A program made the position numbers and the translations under genes. Source: Clostridia bacterium (GTDB lineage: Bacteria; Bacillota; Clostridia; Oscillospirales; Acutalibacteraceae). Taken from it: DNA of 64,000 bases. Location: contig JAFTZU010000152.1 in the NCBI GenBank assembly GCA_017461005.1, positions 1 to 64,000 of the forward strand, in the 5' to 3' direction. The notes beneath the pieces are model-generated. The model was not told the DNA's origin. It worked only from the letters and a program-made list of their open reading frames with translations, and did not search any database. Below are positions 48,939 to 57,070 of this stretch, in pieces (the stretch's first letter is position 1; every line of letters starts with the position of its first letter).

Positions 48939-50399
48939 TTACTTCGCAAGGCGTTCCAGAACGTCCACGACGAGCTTGTAGAACTTGTCGCAGGACGAAA
49001 GGTCCATTTTTTCATCGGGCGTGTGTACGCCGCGCATGGTCGGCCCGATGGAGACCGGGTCGAGACCGGGAAGGTTCGCGTAGAACAGGCCGCATTCGAG
49101 GCCCGCGTGGATGCCTTCCACTTTGAGCTCCTCGCCGAACAGGGCGCGGTAACTCTCTTTCATGGTGTCGCAAAGGACAGAGTTCTCGACTTTTTCCCAG
49201 CCGGGGTAAGCGCCGGAGATTTCGGTCTCGAAGCCGAAGGTTTTCGCGGTGAGGTCGAGCTCTGCCGTGATGGCGTCCATCAGGGAGTCGACCGAACTGC
49301 GGGGCGCGAAACCCAGGACCGCTTTGTCGCCATCGACATTGACGATGCCGAGGTTCAGAGAACTGATGACGAAGTTGTCCATCAGCGGGTCTCTCGTCTG
49401 GACACCGTTCGGGGACAGGACGATGGCGGAGACGACCGCTTCCGTGTCCTCGCGGGACATGACGGAGACGTCGTTCGCTGCGGCCCGTGTGACAGTGACG
49501 TCGATGCCGGGCTCGAGTGCGTGGATCTCATGGGTGAATGCATCGCCCATTGCCTTCAGCTTGTCTTCCGCGGCAGCGGCTTTTTCGGCTGTCGGGAACC
49601 AGAGGACCGCTTCCGCTTCTCTCGGAATGGCGTTGCCCTTGGTGCCGCCAACGAAGGAGACGAGACGGGCATCTTTGTCCTTGAGGACAGCCAGGACCGC
49701 ACGGGCGATGAGCTTGTCCGCGTTCGTACGGCCGAAGTCGATGTCGGTGCCGGAGTGGCCGCCGAGAAGGCCTTTGACGTCGATGGTGACGGTCTCACCG
49801 GAGAGCGTCTCTCGGGTGAGGGCGCGGGTCATCGTGTAGTCCATGCCGCCGGCACAGCTGACGGTGGCGATGCCTTCATCCTCAGAGTCGAGGTTCAGCA
49901 TCAGACGGCCGTCGAGTTTTGAATAATCGAGTACATTGGCGCCCAGCAGGCCGACTTCCTCATCGGTGGTGAAGACACACTCGAGGGGCGGATAGGTCAG
50001 CGTATCGTCATCGAGCAGCGTCATCATGGTGGCGTCGGCGATGCCGTCGTCGCCGCCGAGGGTGGTGCCGTTCGCGGTGAGCCAGCCGTCTTCGGTGACA
50101 TACATGTCGATGCCCTGTGTTTCGAAGTCGTGGTCACAGCCGTGGACTTTCTCGCAGACCATGTCCATGTGTCCCTGCAGGATGACGGGAGCTTTGCCTT
50201 CGCCGCCGTTCTGGCCGGGCTTCTTGATGATGACGTTCAGCGCCTCGTCCTGGTACACTTCCAGGCCGCGGTCCTTCGCGAACTTCACGAGGAAGTCGCT
50301 GACCTTCTCGTTGTGGAACGAGCCGCGAGGGACTGCACTGAAGTCTTCGAAGTTCCGGAACAGCGCTGCCGGTTCGTAACCGGTGATCTTGTATTCCAT
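48939..50399 (-). CDS. pepD: Aminoacyl-histidine dipeptidase (M20C)
   Basis: 486 residues. Zinc ligands and catalytic residues are in GHMDMVCE (His77, Asp79), GGDDGIADA (Asp117-118) and TTDEEVGLLG (Glu147-148). A lid/dimerisation domain is inserted in the middle. It splits dipeptides such as carnosine-type or unspecific X-His peptides. First gene of the operon with the OPT transporter. Upstream lies a GATTAT-CTAT-ATAATC palindrome (50505-50520). Confidence 0.95.
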   Translation of the reverse strand: MEYKITGYEPAALFRNFEDFSAVPRGSFHNEKVSDFLVKFAKDRGLEVYQDEALNVIIKKPGQNGGEGKAPVILQGHMDMVCEKVHGCDHDFETQGIDMYVTEDGWLTANGTTLGGDDGIADATMMTLLDDDTLTYPPLECVFTTDEEVGLLGANVLDYSKLDGRLMLNLDSEDEGIATVSCAGGMDYTMTRALTRETLSGETVTIDVKGLLGGHSGTDIDFGRTNADKLIARAVLAVLKDKDARLVSFVGGTKGNAIPREAEAVLWFPTAEKAAAAEDKLKAMGDAFTHEIHALEPGIDVTVTRAAANDVSVMSREDTEAVVSAIVLSPNGVQTRDPLMDNFVISSLNLGIVNVDGDKAVLGFAPRSSVDSLMDAITAELDLTAKTFGFETEISGAYPGWEKVENSVLCDTMKESYRALFGEELKVEGIHAGLECGLFYANLPGLDPVSIGPTMRGVHTPDEKMDLSSCDKFYKLVVDVLERLAK

Positions 50400-50541
50400 A
50401 AAAAATCTCCTGACTATGTCGAAAGACCGGCAAAGGGCGCATAAAACGCTCTTCTGACCAGTCTCGACAGAATAGACTTTATCCAGTTTACTACTTTTAA
50501 AATTGATTATCTATATAATCCTTAAAATTGTTAGCACATTA

Positions 50542-51666
50542 TCATGCTACATCGTTGAAGCCGCTTCGCTCGTCCCACTCGGCAAACTTCGCGTTCAGCG
50601 TTTTGCTGTTCAGGATGGGCTTCGAGAGTCCCAGACGGAGCTGTTCCACCACCATGCAGAGCGCATAGATGATGGGGGGCAGGACCAGGAGTCCGACGAG
50701 CATGAGCGGGGAGTCCACATACCGTTCCGTGTGGACCACACCGTTCCAAAGCGCTCCCGTGATGGACGGGTGTGTGTGGATGAGGAACACCGCGAAGGAA
50801 TAGGACGCGATCCGGTTGATGAGCCGGCCGGTCTTCGCGGAGCGGATGGTCACCCGGTGGAACAGTAAGAACATGGCCACGGAGGCGATGAACACCGTGA
50901 GGAAGTTGTAGTTGAAGAAATAATAGTACCCGTTCTTCTCTTCGGTGAGGACGGAGGGGTAGAGGAACTCGTGGTTGACGAGCGCGGTCGTGACCGCGGA
51001 GGCACCGAAGTAGATAAGCCCCAGGACCCAGCTCTTCAGGTGCGTGGAGACGCCGTACAGCCGGAAGTAGGCCGCGACGAAGTAGAGTACCGAGAACCAG
51101 ACGAACGAGTAGCCGCCGCTCTGCAGGAACTGTCCTGCTGCATGCCAGATGACGGTCGGGATGACCGAGAACAGGGAGACGGTCAGGACGATGAGCAGCA
51201 GGTGCTGCTGTTTCGTCAGATGCTGCAGGAGGACGTTGTAGAACGGCGCCAGGACCAGCATCAGGATGTAGCAGGTGACGAACCAGTTCTCCTCGTGGAC
51301 GATGGGGAACAGGTAGAACGTGTAAAACTCGTGCCAGGAGAAGATGTTGTCGCCGTTCTTCAAAAGCACCACGAGGCCGAACAGCAGGTAGATGCCGAAC
51401 GTGTAGGTGAAGAACTCGAGGAGCAGCCGGAAGATGCGCCCCGTGCGGAACTTCGACGTCGCGAGGAAGTACCCTCCGATGAGCACATAGCAGCTGGTGG
51501 CGGCGATGGCAAAGGAATAGAAGGTGCTGGAGACGACGAACCAGACCCCGGTCGACCGGGTCATGACCCCGCCGACTCCGAGGAAGTGCATGGCGATGAC
51601 CGCCAGCATGGATGTGACGCGCAACAGTTCGATGTTCGCCTGTCTGGGCGCTTTCTGGTTAGCCAA
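50542..51666 (-). CDS. Acyltransferase 3 family membrane protein
   Basis: 374 residues with about 10 membrane helices. The start LLRVTSMLAVIAMHFLG carries the family's conserved Arg and His in helix 1 (ELLRVTSMLAVIAMH), used in O-acetylation of cell-surface sugars. No ATG fits: the likely start is TTG at 51666 with AAAGGAG upstream. It lies 24 bases after the AGCS symporter gene, which looks fortuitous functionally. Confidence 0.88.
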   Translation of the reverse strand: MANQKAPRQANIELLRVTSMLAVIAMHFLGVGGVMTRSTGVWFVVSSTFYSFAIAATSCYVLIGGYFLATSKFRTGRIFRLLLEFFTYTFGIYLLFGLVVLLKNGDNIFSWHEFYTFYLFPIVHEENWFVTCYILMLVLAPFYNVLLQHLTKQQHLLLIVLTVSLFSVIPTVIWHAAGQFLQSGGYSFVWFSVLYFVAAYFRLYGVSTHLKSWVLGLIYFGASAVTTALVNHEFLYPSVLTEEKNGYYYFFNYNFLTVFIASVAMFLLFHRVTIRSAKTGRLINRIASYSFAVFLIHTHPSITGALWNGVVHTERYVDSPLMLVGLLVLPPIIYALCMVVEQLRLGLSKPILNSKTLNAKFAEWDERSGFNDVA

Positions 51667-51690
51667 AGTGAGTCTCTCCTTTGAAATGGT

Positions 51691-53151
51691 TTACGCTTCG
51701 ATCTGCTCCCGGTCCGCTTCGGGGACATGGGACAGGTCGCCCTCTCTCCAGAAGTCAAAGTCCTCTTCGTTGAGGCCGATGTTCTTCGAAAAGAAGATGG
51801 GGTTATTGCCGGCTTTCTTCTGGGCTTCGTAGTCTTTCAGAGCTTTGAAGACCGCGCCGCCGAGGATGACACAGGCGGGGATGTTGATGAGGGTCATGCC
51901 GCCCATGGAGATGTCCGCGAGTGCCCAGGCCGCCTTGGAGGGGATGACCGCTCCGGCGAAGACGACGAGGATGCAGAAGATCTTGAAACAGGTCATGAAC
52001 TTCTTGCCCGGGAGTTTCTTATGGTTCATGTACGCCAGCGCGTTGTCGGTGTAATAGAGGTTACCGAGCAGCGTGGTGAAGGCGAACAGGATCATCGCGA
52101 TGGTGATGAAAACGGGACCGACACGGCCGAACAGGGACGCGATGGCGTTCTGAACGTAGGGAGCGCCTTCGACGTCAGCGCCGTAATGGACGCCGGTGGA
52201 GAGGCACATGAGCGCGGTCGCGGTGCAAAGGAGCATGGTGTCGATGTAGACAGAAAGCGTCTGGGCAAGGCCCTGCTTGACCGGGTGGGAGACCATGGCG
52301 GACGCGGAGGCGTTCGGGGCCGAACCGACACCGGCTTCATTCGAGTAGAGACCTCTCTTGACACCGTAGATGAGGCAGGAACCGGACATGCCGCCGAAGA
52401 TGGCCTTGAAGTTGAAGGCGTCCTCGAAGATGATGGCGAACATGTGCGGAATATTCTTGATGTTGGCGATGATGACGATGAGGGCGATGATGACGTAGAA
52501 GATGCCCATGGCCGGAACGACGGAACTCGTGAGCTTGATGATGCGCTTGCCGCCGCCGAAGATGCAGTACCCGACGAGCGCGGCGAGGATGGCACCGATG
52601 ATGGCCGGAGTGGTCTTCGGGTCATAGAACGAATAGCCGGCAAAGGTCGTCTGCAGGTTGAAGGAGCAGAGGAGCTGGAATCCGAAGGAATAGGTCATCA
52701 GCAGGAAGAAGCAGAAGAGGACGGCCGGGATACGGGAATGGAACGCCTTCTCGATGTAGTAGGCGGGTCCACCGTAGGCGTCGCCGTTCTCATCCTTTTT
52801 CTTGTGGATCTGCGCAAGGGTACTTTCGGTGAAGGCCGAAGACGCACCGACGATGCACATGAGCCACATCCAGAAGACCGCTCCGGGGCCGCCGAGACAG
52901 ATCGCGGAGGAGACACCGACGATGTTGCCGGTACCGACGCGGGAGGCGGTGGAGACGATCATGGCCTGGAAGGACGAGATCTTCTGGGGCGGAGTGGGGG
53001 GCTCCATGATGAGGCGGCAGGATTCTTTGAACTGCCGGATCTGCACGAAGCGTGTGCGGATGGTGAAATAGAGTCCTCCAAACACCAGGATGATGATGAG
53101 GACGGGGTAATACATGACCGAGTCGATCTTGTCGAGGATGTTGACGATCAT
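51691..53151 (-). CDS. Alanine/glycine:cation symporter (AGCS)
   Basis: 486 residues with about 11 helices and the AGCS signatures: FQAMIVSTASRVGTGNIVGVSSAI near residue 63 (sodium and substrate site), GGPGAVFWMWL near 87, and GLYSNEAGVGSAPNASASA near 250. It imports alanine or glycine with sodium or proton. Its promoter lies inside the thrE terminator. Transcribed with the acyltransferase gene. Confidence 0.95.
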   Translation of the reverse strand: MIVNILDKIDSVMYYPVLIIILVFGGLYFTIRTRFVQIRQFKESCRLIMEPPTPPQKISSFQAMIVSTASRVGTGNIVGVSSAICLGGPGAVFWMWLMCIVGASSAFTESTLAQIHKKKDENGDAYGGPAYYIEKAFHSRIPAVLFCFFLLMTYSFGFQLLCSFNLQTTFAGYSFYDPKTTPAIIGAILAALVGYCIFGGGKRIIKLTSSVVPAMGIFYVIIALIVIIANIKNIPHMFAIIFEDAFNFKAIFGGMSGSCLIYGVKRGLYSNEAGVGSAPNASASAMVSHPVKQGLAQTLSVYIDTMLLCTATALMCLSTGVHYGADVEGAPYVQNAIASLFGRVGPVFITIAMILFAFTTLLGNLYYTDNALAYMNHKKLPGKKFMTCFKIFCILVVFAGAVIPSKAAWALADISMGGMTLINIPACVILGGAVFKALKDYEAQKKAGNNPIFFSKNIGLNEEDFDFWREGDLSHVPEADREQIEA

Positions 53152-53198
53152 AGGTTGCCCTGCCTTTCTGTAAGGGAATCCGTTTATAAAACATAAAC

Positions 53199-53228
53199 AT
53201 TATAACGGAAAAGGCGATTTACTGGCAA
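53199..53228 (-). promoter_or_regulatory. Promoter of the AGCS gene, nested in the thrE terminator
   Basis: Minus strand TTGCCA (53223-53228) in the hairpin loop, an 18-base spacer containing the right stem arm and T tract, and perfect TATAAT (53199-53204). Confidence 0.7.
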
Positions 53229-53247
53229 GGTTTACCGGTAAATCGCC
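53207..53247 (-). terminator. Terminator of thrE
   Basis: Perfect 10-bp arms GGCGATTTAC (53213-53222) and GTAAATCGCC (53238-53247), then CTTTTCC on the minus strand, 20 bases after the thrE stop. Confidence 0.82.
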
Positions 53248-53266
53248 TGAGTCAGGGTCGTTATTG

Positions 53267-54622
53267 TTAAGAAGAATGACGGAAATAGGAGTCCGTCAGG
53301 ACACGCGCGATGACGAGGCCGAGGGGCAGTGCCATGATGATGAACAGGGCTTTGGTGAGCCAGAGCGATGCATCGCCCACGTTGTCGAGACCGAGGTAGT
53401 AGATGCCGCGGTACAGGAACAGTCCCGGGACCATGATGACGATGGAGGGGACCGTTACGGAGATGCGGGGATAGCCGACTTCCTTGAAGACCAGAGAGGC
53501 GAGGAGGCCTGCGGTGGTGGCGCCGATGAGGGCGGCGATGCCGGCGGGGATGGACGTGAAGTCCAGAAGCTCGAGCCGCAGCGTGTTCGCGACCATGCCG
53601 ACGAGACCGGCCAGAGCGGCCATTTTCGGCGGGGAGTTGAACATCATGGAGAAGCCGTAGACCCCGATGAAGCTCGCGAGGATGCGCAGGAGCAGGTTCC
53701 AGACGGGGGAGATGGACAGTTCCGCGAAACTCGCCGGCTGGAAGTGCAGGAGCAGGGCCATCGCGTAACCGGTCAGGGTGGCGATGACGATTATGAACAT
53801 GGCGTAGGCCAGCCGTTCGAGGCCGGACCGCATGTCGAGTTTCGCAAGGTCGATGCCGCCGGTGATGAGCGGGAACCCGGGGATGACGAAGAGCATGGCA
53901 CAGATGTAGCCCGCTTCGTGGATGGACGAGATGTGCAGGAGCATTTCCGCAAGGGTGATGGTCCCGACGTAGGTGAGACAGGCCGCCATGACACTGACGA
54001 TGATGCAGGCGAAGAGCGTGATCCGTCTGCCGAGCATCTTCGAGCGGATGAACTGGCCGACACCTGCGCCGAGGAAGGCACAGACGATCTCCGGGATGCC
54101 GCCGCCGAGCAGGAACGTGAAGGCTCCGCAGGCGAAGGCCGCCGCGAGACCGAGCTTCCAGGCGTTGTAGTTGCCGGGCTTCTTCTCGAGGTCGTCGAGC
54201 ATGTGGTGGTACTGGCTGATGGACGTCGTTTTACAGGTCTCTTCGAAGTCCGCGACCAGCTTCTCGATGGAATCGAGTTTATCGGTGTTGACGCCGGCCG
54301 TCCGCAGAGAGAAGGCCTCCGAGTAGGAGTCACCTTCGTCGAAGCAGGTGAGTTCCAGCGTCAGGAGCCCGATGTCCGCGGCACAGGACATGCCGAGGGA
54401 GCGGGACACGATATTGAGGGAACGGCGGACACGCCAGGCACTGGCTCCGACCGACAGGGTCAGGAGGCCGATGCGGGCCGCCAGGGTCGTCTTTTCTTTC
54501 AATGTGGCTTCCGTCGCGGGGACATGATCGTCAGAGTCCTCCACCATGTTGTGCCAGGGGATGGCCATGTGGTGGCTCTTCATGACGGTCTCCGACGGAG
54601 CGGTTTGAAGGTCTTTTTTCAA
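53267..54622 (-). CDS. thrE: ThrE-type threonine/serine exporter family protein
   Basis: 451 residues in the fused ThrE form: N-terminal amphipathic domain (about 45-150; AARIGLLTLSVGASAWRVRRSLN) followed by about ten helices, with VIPGFPLITGGIDLAKLDMRSGLER near 265 and MVPGLFLYRGIYY near 400. Family members export threonine and serine. The longest reading starts at TTG 54622 behind AAGGAAG; an in-frame ATG at 54583 with GGAG six bases upstream is an equal alternative. Single gene. Confidence 0.88.
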   Translation of the reverse strand: MKKDLQTAPSETVMKSHHMAIPWHNMVEDSDDHVPATEATLKEKTTLAARIGLLTLSVGASAWRVRRSLNIVSRSLGMSCAADIGLLTLELTCFDEGDSYSEAFSLRTAGVNTDKLDSIEKLVADFEETCKTTSISQYHHMLDDLEKKPGNYNAWKLGLAAAFACGAFTFLLGGGIPEIVCAFLGAGVGQFIRSKMLGRRITLFACIIVSVMAACLTYVGTITLAEMLLHISSIHEAGYICAMLFVIPGFPLITGGIDLAKLDMRSGLERLAYAMFIIVIATLTGYAMALLLHFQPASFAELSISPVWNLLLRILASFIGVYGFSMMFNSPPKMAALAGLVGMVANTLRLELLDFTSIPAGIAALIGATTAGLLASLVFKEVGYPRISVTVPSIVIMVPGLFLYRGIYYLGLDNVGDASLWLTKALFIIMALPLGLVIARVLTDSYFRHSS

Positions 54623-54716
54623 AGGAACACTTCCTTTTAAGATGGGGTATGATTTCTTGCGTACTATTAAACCACAAAAGCTTGGTCAATGCACTATGAG
54701 AAATCGAAATTAATGC

Positions 54717-54745
54717 TTGCTTTTCCGCGGAGGTTCTTATATAAT
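54717..54745 (+). promoter_or_regulatory. Promoter of tRNA-Ser
   Basis: TTGCTT (54717-54722), 17 bases, perfect TATAAT (54740-54745), 42 bases before the tRNA. Confidence 0.75.
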
Positions 54746-54786
54746 AATTCTCGCACTCAACAGAGATGCACCACATTTGACCATAC

Positions 54787-54879
54787 GGAGAGTTGTCCGA
54801 GCTGGCCGAAGGAGCACGATTGGAAATCGTGTAAACCGTCAACGCGGTTTCGAGGGTTCGAATCCCTTGCTCTCCGCCA
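54787..54879 (+). tRNA. tRNA-Ser (anticodon GGA)
   Basis: 93 bases including encoded CCA. Acceptor GGAGAG / CTCTCC, anticodon stem CACGA / TCGTG around TTGGAAA with anticodon GGA, a long variable arm (CCGTCAACGCGG) characteristic of class II serine tRNA, and T loop GGTTCGAATCC. Decodes UCC and UCU. Confidence 0.97.
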
Positions 54880-54880
54880 T

Positions 54881-54922
54881 AAAGAAGAACCACCCAAATT
54901 TGGGTGGTTCTTCTTTTTTTCT
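54881..54922 (+). terminator. Terminator of tRNA-Ser
   Basis: Perfect 18-bp palindrome centred between 54898 and 54899 (AGAACCACCCAAA / TTTGGGTGGTTCT core), followed by a run of T. Confidence 0.92.
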
Positions 54923-55011
54923 TAGTGAGAGATTCGAACCCTTGCTCTCTTGATCTCCTTTTGTTATATTGAACTTGTCAGATTAATCCATATTTCAAAG
55001 GAGGAACCAAC

Positions 55012-55944
55012 ATGTTACACGAAGTCAGCTTCAAGTCCTACAATGAAGAACAGCAGGTCCAGGGATGGGTCTATGTTCCGGCCTGTGAGCCGAAGGGCAT
55101 CATTCAGCTCATCCATGGCTTTGGCGAGCACTCCCGCCGCTATTTCCACATGATCGTCGCGTTCATGGACGCCGGCTACATCGTTGCCGCAGACGACCAT
55201 GTCGGCCACGGCAAGACCGCCGTCGTCAATGACAGCTGGGGCGACTGGGGCAAAAAAGGTCCCCATACCATGATGGAAGATGAACACAACTTCACCGGCA
55301 TCGTCAAGGACATGTATCCGGGTCTCCCGTACTTCCTGTTCGGCCACAGCATGGGTTCCTTCATCACCCGTGACTACATCGCCACCTATGGCGATGAACT
55401 GGCCGGCGCCACCATGTGCGGCACCTGCGGCGCACTGCCGTCTCTGAAGGACGCCACCGCCTACATCCAGAAACTCGTTGATGACGGGAAAGGCGACGAA
55501 TCCGACCCCGAAGCCACCAACATGCTGTTCGGCTTCATGTTCGATCGCATCGAGGAAGACGTCAAACTCGGTAACGAGTGGATCTGCCATTCGAAGTACG
55601 TCCAGGACGACCATGCGGCGGACCCCTTCGACGCGTTCACCAAACCCACCAACAACCGCTCCATGCTGTATTTCTGCCAGATGATGGACTGCATCCAGGG
55701 CACCGAGTGGGCCGAAAAAGTCCCGAAAGACCTGCCTCTTTACAACATCGCCGGTGACCAGGACCCCGTCGGCACCTGGGGCGAAGGCGTCTACCAGACC
55801 GCCAACTGGCTCGCGTCCACCGGACATGATGTGACGACGAAACTGTACACCGGTTACCGTCATGAGATCCACAACTACGACGCCATCAAGGCGGACGTGG
55901 AGAAGGGCATCGTCGAATTCTTCGATGGGGTGCTTGCGAAGTAA
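55012..55944 (+). CDS. Monoacylglycerol-lipase-like alpha/beta hydrolase
   Basis: 310 residues. Oxyanion loop IIQLIHGFGEHSRRY near residue 30, ADDHVGHGKT near 60, nucleophile elbow LFGHSMGSF with Ser113, acid in AGDQDPVG and His in RHEIHN near the end. This is the serine aminopeptidase S33/monoacylglycerol lipase group, which hydrolyses monoglycerides or lysophospholipids. No signal peptide. AAAGGAGG precedes the ATG. It may complete the lipid breakdown begun by the lipase at 33.5 kb, but that is inference. Confidence 0.9.
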   Translation: MLHEVSFKSYNEEQQVQGWVYVPACEPKGIIQLIHGFGEHSRRYFHMIVAFMDAGYIVAADDHVGHGKTAVVNDSWGDWGKKGPHTMMEDEHNFTGIVKDMYPGLPYFLFGHSMGSFITRDYIATYGDELAGATMCGTCGALPSLKDATAYIQKLVDDGKGDESDPEATNMLFGFMFDRIEEDVKLGNEWICHSKYVQDDHAADPFDAFTKPTNNRSMLYFCQMMDCIQGTEWAEKVPKDLPLYNIAGDQDPVGTWGEGVYQTANWLASTGHDVTTKLYTGYRHEIHNYDAIKADVEKGIVEFFDGVLAK

Positions 55945-56003
55945 ATCGCCAAAAGAAATAAGAACGTTACAGGTTATTCCTGAAACTTCAAAAACAACAA
56001 AAG

Positions 56004-56043
56004 AAACGGCCTTCGGGAGAGTCCCGGAGACCGTTTTTTTTGG
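56004..56043 (+). terminator. Terminator between the hydrolase and nrdR
   Basis: Imperfect hairpin AACGG...TCGGGA / TCCCGG...CCGTT, then eight T. A 16-bp inverted repeat covers the stop codons on either side. Confidence 0.85.
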
Positions 56044-56058
56044 TTATGCTTTGGCGAT

Positions 56059-56514
56059 TTACTTCTCGTTGAGCAGCTTCGTGACCTCGTCGACGAACGT
56101 GCTGACGTCCTTGAACTGGCGGTAGACAGAAGCGAAGCGGACATAGGCGACTTCGTCGATGTCCTTGAGTTTTTCCATGGCGAGCTCGCCGATCTTCCCG
56201 GAGGTGATCTCCTTTTCAAGGGAATTCTGCAGCTGGGCTTCGATGTCGGTGACGGCTTTCTCGACGACTTCGACGGGGACCGGGCGCTTCTCACAGGCGC
56301 GCAGCAGGCCGTTGAACAGCTTGACGCGATCGAAACTCTCGCGGGTGCCGTCTTTTTTGACGACGATCAGCGGGACGGTCTCGATGATCTCGTAAGTGGT
56401 AAAGCGCTTGCCACACTTCGTGCATTCACGGCGACGACGGATGCGTTCGCCTTCGTCAGTGGGGCGGGAGTCGATAACTTTGCTGTCTTCACAGCCGCAG
56501 TACGGGCATTTCAT
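56059..56514 (-). CDS. nrdR: Transcriptional repressor NrdR
   Basis: 151 residues. An N-terminal zinc ribbon, [20 protein letters not shown] with [12 protein letters not shown] (Cys3, 6, 31, 34), and an ATP-cone domain (about 49-139; [29 protein letters not shown]). It senses ATP/dATP and represses ribonucleotide reductase genes; none is present in this window. Usual length. Confidence 0.97.
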   Translation of the reverse strand: MKCPYCGCEDSKVIDSRPTDEGERIRRRRECTKCGKRFTTYEIIETVPLIVVKKDGTRESFDRVKLFNGLLRACEKRPVPVEVVEKAVTDIEAQLQNSLEKEITSGKIGELAMEKLKDIDEVAYVRFASVYRQFKDVSTFVDEVTKLLNEK

Positions 56515-56740
56515 AAGTGTTCACCATCCAAAACTATTGTCAATACAAGATAATGCGTATTTGAAAACTATAGACCTCTATATATTACCATAGTGGGACG
56601 AAATTGTCTAACGGAAGTTTTTTGCATGCCTCGGGCGATGTGTGGGACATCCGCAGAAGTCTCATTCTGTAGAAAAAAACGACGAGCAGTGGTGTCAGTT
56701 AGCTATAGACAATTCACCCTAATTCTTTTATAATAAGTAA
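56515..56740. promoter_or_regulatory. Gene-free region upstream of nrdR and promoter of the structured RNA
   Basis: No reading frame of note. It contains the plus-strand promoter TAGACA (56706-56711), 17 bases, TATAAT (56729-56734), which should start the RNA at about 56741, and a small GATGT-N5-ACATC hairpin near 56637-56651. No convincing NrdR box was found. Confidence 0.55.
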
Positions 56741-57006
56741 GCAATATGCTGTATCTGTATAGATAACAGAGGGGCAACATTGCATTAGGCTGAAATGAAA
56801 ACTGAACAGTTGCTTCGAGATGCCTACCTGCCTTCGGAGGATTAGGTCCCCTTCGGAAATGGTGGTCATCCAATGGGTCGTTTTGGAAACGATGCGGCCT
56901 TCCGTGCTTGAAAAGAAGTTGCTAACTGGTGGAGACTTCGGGGGACTCACGCCAATTGAATAACTATGTGTTTTAGCAGACTTCGTCAGGGAGTCTGTCT
57001 TTTTTT
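56741..57006 (+). ncRNA. Structured RNA or leader upstream of the ABC transporter operon
   Basis: About 265 bases from a good promoter to an intrinsic terminator (hairpin CAGACT / AGTCTG at 56977-56997, then seven T). It has no obvious coding frame and many nested helices: TCGTTT-TGG-AAACGA, closed further out by CGGAA / TTCCG; CCT-TCGG-AGG; TGGTGGAG / CTCACGCCA. It ends 65 bases before the lipoprotein gene, so it is either an independent RNA of 6S type or a riboswitch-like leader for the transporter. It does not show cobalamin, FMN, TPP or SAM riboswitch cores. Confidence 0.55.
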
Positions 57007-57070
57007 GGCCAAAAATATGTTAGGCAAAAACTTAGAAATGTAAAACTTATTAAAGAAAGGAGAATGGGAT

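Noticed and set aside
54641..54925. Small proteins read across tRNA-Ser and its flanks
   Set aside because: Frames overlap the tRNA and its terminator and carry no family features.
56741..57006. Cobalamin riboswitch controlling the BtuFCD-like transporter
   Set aside because: The conserved B12-box and receptor core sequences are absent, although structure and position would fit a riboswitch.
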